Part shown: piece after piece, positions 59,469 to 64,000 of the stretch
Numbering within the stretch: position 1 is the first letter of the stretch
How the letters are laid out: every line of letters begins with the position of its first letter
DNA from: Cavenderia fasciculata
Lineage: Eukaryota > Evosea > Eumycetozoa > Acytosteliales > Cavenderiaceae
Assembly: GCF_000203815.1 (NCBI RefSeq)
Contig: NW_004457713.1
Location: 62,001 to 126,000 of the forward strand
Direction: 5' to 3'
DNA length: 64,000 nucleotides
Program-made: the position numbers and the translations under genes
The notes under the pieces: model-generated
Seen by the model: only the letters and a program-made list of their open reading frames with translations
What the model was told of the DNA's origin: nothing
Database searches by the model: none

Positions 59469-62073
59469 ATGTCAGATATACCTTTAGGTTCTTTAAAGAA
59501 TAGTGGAGGTTTCTATTATGAAACTCCAGGTAATGATAGCACTGATGAAAATCAACAACAACAACAACAACCAATATTATCACAATCAACACCAGCACAG
59601 TCAACATCAACATCTGGGCAATATCAAACCTATCAAATAGTAAACTCTAATTCACCTGGTGCAATATTATCAACATCAGTTGATATACCAAATAGTAGTA
59701 ATAATAATAACAATAACAATAATAATAATAATAATAATAATAATGGACCAAGAAAGAGATTACATCATTCACTTGATCCAAATGCATTGGATGGAGATGA
59801 AGGGTCACAATTATCATTATCTAGAACAATGGCAACACCAGATACACCATTGACATACAAAGACTATGGTATTACCGATGATACTAGTGCATTAGAGGCA
59901 AGAAGAACCATTCAAAATCATATGTTTGGTTTCAGACCTTTCAAATCGAAAATCACAAAAAAGAATATCGATGATCATTCACCAGAGGTTAGACAATTGT
60001 ATTTGGATGGTGGTCCAACAAGTTCATACAGAGGTATCAATACTATTGGCAATTATGTTTATTCTATCTTTTTTGGTTCCCTTTTATATTTAATATTTGT
60101 TTTATTATCCTTTATTTTAACGTATGTAAACAGAAATATTGAATATTAAATCAACAACTATTTATTAATCTCTCTTTTTTAATTTCTTTTATTTTTTAGA
60201 ATAACATATTTTGGATTCCCATTTGCAAAGATATTATGGGATATGAAAGGATTTGTGTTATGGCCTTTTGGTAAATACTTGCAATTGGCATTGAATCAAT
60301 ATGCATCGTTGGGTGGTTCAGATATGGATGGTGAAAAACAACCGTTGAGAGGTACCAGTAGAACTTCATATGCTTCCTTGAGTAATCCAATCAAGGATAG
60401 ATCGAGTCTATCAATCAATATTGGTCGTGTCCTTTACTATCTATTGGCAGCTCCCATTCTCATTTTATTCCATGGTATCATAATGGCATTTACTTGGTTG
60501 ATCGTTGTTATGATTCCAACCTCTAAAATGCAATCTAAAATTCTTTGGAATCTTTTGGCAAATCCACTTTTGGTTAGACAATCCATTTCACCTCGTTCTG
60601 ATTGTCAAATCATTAATTTCCCTGTTGAAGCTATCAATCGTATTTATTATAAATATACTTTAAATGGAATGAATATTTGTTTGGTTAGTATGTATATAGA
60701 AAAAAATACAAAAAATATAATTAATTATTATTATTACTTGTTTCATTCATTATATTAATCTAATTTTTTTTTTTTTTTTTTTTTTAGATTTATTACCATT
60801 TGTAATTTTATCATTAATATTTGGATACTTTTTAGAACATGTTATTCATCCAGTTGTTATATTCCTTTGTTGTATATTATCGACCATTCCATTGTCCTAT
60901 TATAATGGTATGGCGATTGCTAGTTTATCGGCACAGACTAGTTTTGCTGTCGGTGCTTTGATCAACGCTAGTTTTGGATCAATCATTGAGTTGATTCTCT
61001 ACATTGTCACCATCAATGGCCAACAAGAAGAGGTTGCTCGTTCAGCCCTGACCGGTGCACTTTTGGGTGCCATGTTGTTGATTCCAGGTCTGTCGATGGT
61101 GATTGGTGGCATCAAACACAAGGAACAAAAGTTTAACCCAACCGTCATGGGTGTCAGCACTGCCTTGTTGACGGTGGCTGTTATCGGTGCGTTTGCACCA
61201 ACCATCTTTTACAAGATCTATGGCAACTACTCGCTCTCGTGCACTGGTTGTACCGATGTGACTGGAGCTATGAGTTGCACGAATTGTGCCTATGTTCAAA
61301 GTGACTTGGATGACGATCCCGTCTACACTGGTAAGGCTCGTACTCTTATGTACATCATCTCTGGTACATTGCCCGTAGCCTATCTCGTCGGTCTCTTGTT
61401 TACACTAAAGACACACACTCACATCCTCCATCCAATCGAAGACAAAAAGGAAAAGGGTCATGGTCACAATAGCAACGGCGAAGCATCTGTTGAAAGTGAA
61501 TGGAGCAAGAAACAATGTATCATTGTCCTTTGTATATGTACCACCATGTTTGCTTTGGTCTCTGAGAAACTCGTCGAATCGATCGATCCAGTTGTTCAAC
61601 TACTCGGTCTCACCCACGAATTCCTTGGTGTCACCATTCTAGGTATCATCCCATCCGCCGCCGAATACCTAAATGCCATCCAATTTGCACTCAACAATAA
61701 CATGCCACTCGCACTTGAAATTGGTGCATCAGCTGCCGTCCAAATCACTCTTTTCCAAATGCCAGTATTAGTATTTATTTCTGCCATTTTAAATCATTTG
61801 TAAGTCAAAACAAAAAAATATAAATAATAATAATAATTATAATAATCATAATTTCATCGATATTAATTATTCAATTCTTTTAATATTTATAGGAGTAGTA
61901 ATGGATCATTTACATTGATTTTCCCATTAATTGATTTCTTTGCGGTATTCTTTGGAGTGATTGTAATGAATGTTATTTTCAGTAATGGTAAAACCAATTA
62001 TTTCATTGGTTCAACTCTTTGTATTGTTTATTTAATCATTGTATTTGCTTTCTTCTTTACTCCCGATTCTTAA
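59469..62073 (+). CDS. VNX1-like cation/H+ exchanger (CaCA superfamily)
   Basis: Exons 59469-60121, 60200-60687, 60788-61799 and 61893-62073 (phases 2,1,2) encode 777 residues. The long cytosolic N-terminus (polyGln, polyAsn, then KDYGITDDTSALEARRTIQN) and the first spans resemble the low-affinity vacuolar exchangers of the yeast Vnx1 type. The first ion-binding repeat contains NASFGSIIELILYI, the CAX acidic helix with its Glu. The second repeat contains HEFLGVTILGIIPSAAEYLN, with the matching Glu. About 11 spans are visible. A luminal loop between the repeats carries CTGC..CTNC. Expected role: swapping Na+, K+ or Ca2+ for H+ across the vacuole membrane. Exon 2 uses the downstream GTATGT donor at 60688, which is needed to keep phase. 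Confidence 0.9.
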
Positions 62074-62589
62074 CATTTATCAAAAAAAAAAAATAAAACT
62101 TTAAAATACATACATACATATTTATATTATAATAAATAATCATACACAAAAGAGTGATCATTATAAAATTAAATTTCATTCAATTCCACACATTAATATG
62201 TGCACATATTGATGACCTGTTGTTTTTGTAGAGGAAGCGTCTTCTGAAGGTACCTTTTGTATTGTTTTCGCGGTGTGAGTCAAAAATATCAAAAGAAGCT
62301 CATCTGGCTCTTCTCTTTGTATTTTTAGGGGGTTTTTTACAACCTTTGGGAGAAGCAAGTTCCCGGGCTGATAGTCAATCGAGAATCAACCTGTTCAAGA
62401 TATTCTTCTCTGATGATTCAATTTAAAAATGAAATTCCAAAGAAAATTGGTGATTACACAAAGCAATAGAAAAACATAAATAGTTGGTCAATAGACTCTT
62501 TTTAAATCATTCAATTAAATCAACAACCAAGCAATCAATCAAATATAAATAATTAACTTATTTGTTTTATAACTCATATATATTCTAAA
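62074..62589. other. intergenic region between exchanger and GST genes
   Basis: A-tract and CATA repeats after the stop, then a 16-bp perfect palindrome (62195-62210, half-site AATATGTG). A mixed-composition patch up to 62400 follows, then AT-rich promoter DNA. No supported gene. Confidence 0.4.
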
Positions 62590-63357
62590 ATGTCACAACC
62601 AACTTTTTATTATGTATGTTGCGAACTATAGATGAAGTAGTTAGACCAAACTCATATTCTTTTACTAACCAATCAATCTTTTTAATTTTTAGTTTAACGG
62701 AAGAGGAAAGGGAGAAGTAGTACGTCTCTTGTTAACCTTTGCAGGTGTCTCATTCAAGGATGTTAGAGTAGAGAATATTGATGATGCCCTTAGAGCTCGT
62801 CTCCCATTTGGTCAAATTCCATTCTTTGAAGACAATGAAATCGAATTGGCTCAATCCGGATCAATCATTAGATACGTCGCTCAAAAGTACAAGATTGCTG
62901 GTGACAATAATGTAGATATTGCCCATGGTGATGCCATCATTGAATCAATCTGGGATGTCTTGACTCCATACTGGCAAACAAAGGACAACGAAGAAAAGTT
63001 CAACAAGTACAAGACTGAAACTATTCCAAAGTTTTTAACCAGATGGGAAGAATTACTCTTGAAAAATGGTGGTAAACAATTTGTGTATGTATAACAAACA
63101 TTTAATCATCAAATAATAATAATGGTATTTTATCATTATACTAATCCATATCAATTTATTAATACTATTATAGTGGAAAATCATTAACATCAGCTGATAT
63201 TGCAGTCTTCCATGCCATTGATCATTTGAATTTCTTAAAGGTATACCAACTTGAAACCACCAAGTACCCAACTCTTTCTGCTCTCTATACTACTGTTTCT
63301 GAAGTACCAGCTTTGAAGACTTATTTGGCTGCCAGAGCTACTGATTCAAAGTTTTAA
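62590..63357 (+). CDS. glutathione S-transferase (alpha/sigma type)
   Basis: Exons 62590-62613, 62693-63084 and 63174-63357 (phases 0,2) encode 199 residues. The tiny first exon gives MSQPTFYY; Tyr7 or Tyr8 is at the position of the catalytic tyrosine of alpha/mu/pi/sigma GSTs. FNGRGKGEVVRLLLTFAGV follows, as in sigma-class proteins (YFxxRGRAExxRLL). The glutathione-binding block is LPFGQIPFFEDNEIELAQSG with SIIRYVAQ. The C-terminal helical domain includes LTSADIAVFHAIDHL, whose Asp is the N-capping residue. It is a cytosolic dimer that conjugates glutathione to electrophiles. The length is normal for the class. Confidence 0.95.
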
Positions 63358-63722
63358 ATCAACAATCATAGTAGAGTGTATAAAAAAAATTAATTTAAAT
63401 AAATATAAAATATATATATATTGTCAATACTAAAGTAATGTGTATCAATATATCCTGGGTATGATGATGACCAGGATACTTTTCAATACCACTTTTAAAT
63501 ATTTAATTGTCTCCGAATAAGATACTAATTTAGGGACTTGTTGGGAAAAATAAATATCTTTTTCCAAAGGGGATTTAAAAATTTATTTTTCGGTTCAATC
63601 AATGTTGCATTGTTCGAATCTCATCACCTCTTCCCTCCTCCTATCGGACTATAGATGCATTGTAATACATTGTGTAATAATAGTCGTATATATATATAGG
63701 TAGAAGAGGGTGAAGGAGAGGA
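63358..63722. other. intergenic region with a 3' hairpin
   Basis: After the GST stop there is AT-rich DNA and a hairpin at about 63451-63480 (ATCCTGGGT / ACCAGGAT arms, loop ATGATGATG). Promoter DNA of the next gene follows, with TATATATATA at ~63691. No gene is seen. Confidence 0.45.
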
Positions 63723-63922
63723 ATGAGCATAGAAAATATTAGTCACAATCATACAGAGAAATCACCTCTTTTAAATGAGCAACAACATGTATCTTTACCA
63801 ATCAATAATGATGACAGTACTGCGACAATAACAAAGACACCATCAGCTACACCTACAACAACCCAAAGAAAAAGAGTACTTTCATTAGACACTGTTAGAG
63901 GATTAACTATATTTGGAATGAT
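63723..63922 (+). CDS. first exon of HGSNAT-like acetyltransferase (partial)
   Basis: ATG 63723 opens 66 codons and ends at the donor GTATGT (63923), phase 2; the rest lies beyond the window. The acidic, Thr-rich cytosolic start contains a dileucine-type lysosomal sorting signal, EKSPLLNEQ (~12-20). It leads to RVLSLDTVRGLTIFGMM, the hallmark first transmembrane segment of the heparan-alpha-glucosaminide N-acetyltransferase (HGSNAT/YeiB-like) family. That enzyme moves acetyl from cytosolic acetyl-CoA to sugars inside the lysosome. Confidence 0.8.
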
Positions 63923-64000
63923 GTATGTAGTGTAGTAAACATTGATAGTATACTGTCATGTGTCTCTCTCTCTCTAACTTTTGTATTTAAATATATATAT

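Noticed and set aside
59469-62073. Alternative exon 2 end at TTG/GTTAGT (60683) in the exchanger gene
   Set aside because: It would leave phase 0 and run exon 3 out of frame. The GTATGT donor at 60688 restores the conserved membrane-span sequence.
62176-62358. 60-codon minus-strand frame
   Set aside because: No ATG context, no homology recognised, and it overlaps a likely promoter.

Overview
The window is nuclear DNA from a dictyostelid social amoeba. The evidence is AT-rich intergenic DNA, very short AT-rich introns with GTATGT/GTAAGT donors and TAG acceptors, asparagine and glutamine homopolymers inside proteins, and gene families typical of dictyostelids: FNIP/F-box proteins, a SLOB pseudokinase, MrfA, a serine-rich cysteine proteinase and free-standing PurN. 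Homopolymers are less extreme than in D. discoideum, so another dictyostelid species is likely; that is inference. Gene models below were built by hand: every internal junction was chosen so that the GT..AG sites and the reading phase agree.

Layout. 1-4400: end of a lysine-rich gene, a calcipressin (RCAN) gene, an IQ/coiled-coil gene and a small zinc-ribbon ORF with a broken frame. 4990-12210: a cysteine proteinase with a Ser/Gly-rich insert, a long gene-poor stretch, a frame-disrupted gene with a GIY-YIG-like domain, and a stray copy of part of the proteinase gene. 12630-20750: a transmembrane RhoGAP, SF3B1, a SLOB pseudokinase and GAR transformylase. 20839-34840: MrfA, an HSDL2-type SDR, a CLU-domain/leucine-rich-repeat fusion and serine hydroxymethyltransferase. 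35413-39500: a LisH-RasGEF and a 1.3-kb scrap region with a tiny GIY-YIG-like ORF, an inverted repeat and a 16-G tract. 39495-48370: a vault-type PARP4 homologue carrying RNA-polymerase-II-CTD-like heptads, and a 76-residue, four-exon gene. 48474-54743: two F-box/FNIP paralogues flanking a secreted GMC oxidoreductase. 55088-64000: a Stealth-family phosphotransferase, an F-box/kelch protein, a VNX1-like cation/H+ exchanger, a glutathione transferase, and the first exon of an HGSNAT-like acetyltransferase cut by the window edge.

Shared themes. One-carbon metabolism is represented by PurN and SHMT, which make and use folate one-carbon units. Ras/Rho signalling is represented by the RasGEF, the RhoGAP and the WH2-bearing SLOB protein. 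Lysosomal glycobiology links the serine-rich proteinase, the Stealth phosphotransferase and the HGSNAT homologue. The least explained material is the GIY-YIG-like gene and its small relative, the 41-bp perfect inverted repeat across the splice sites of the proteinase gene, and the CTD heptads in the PARP.
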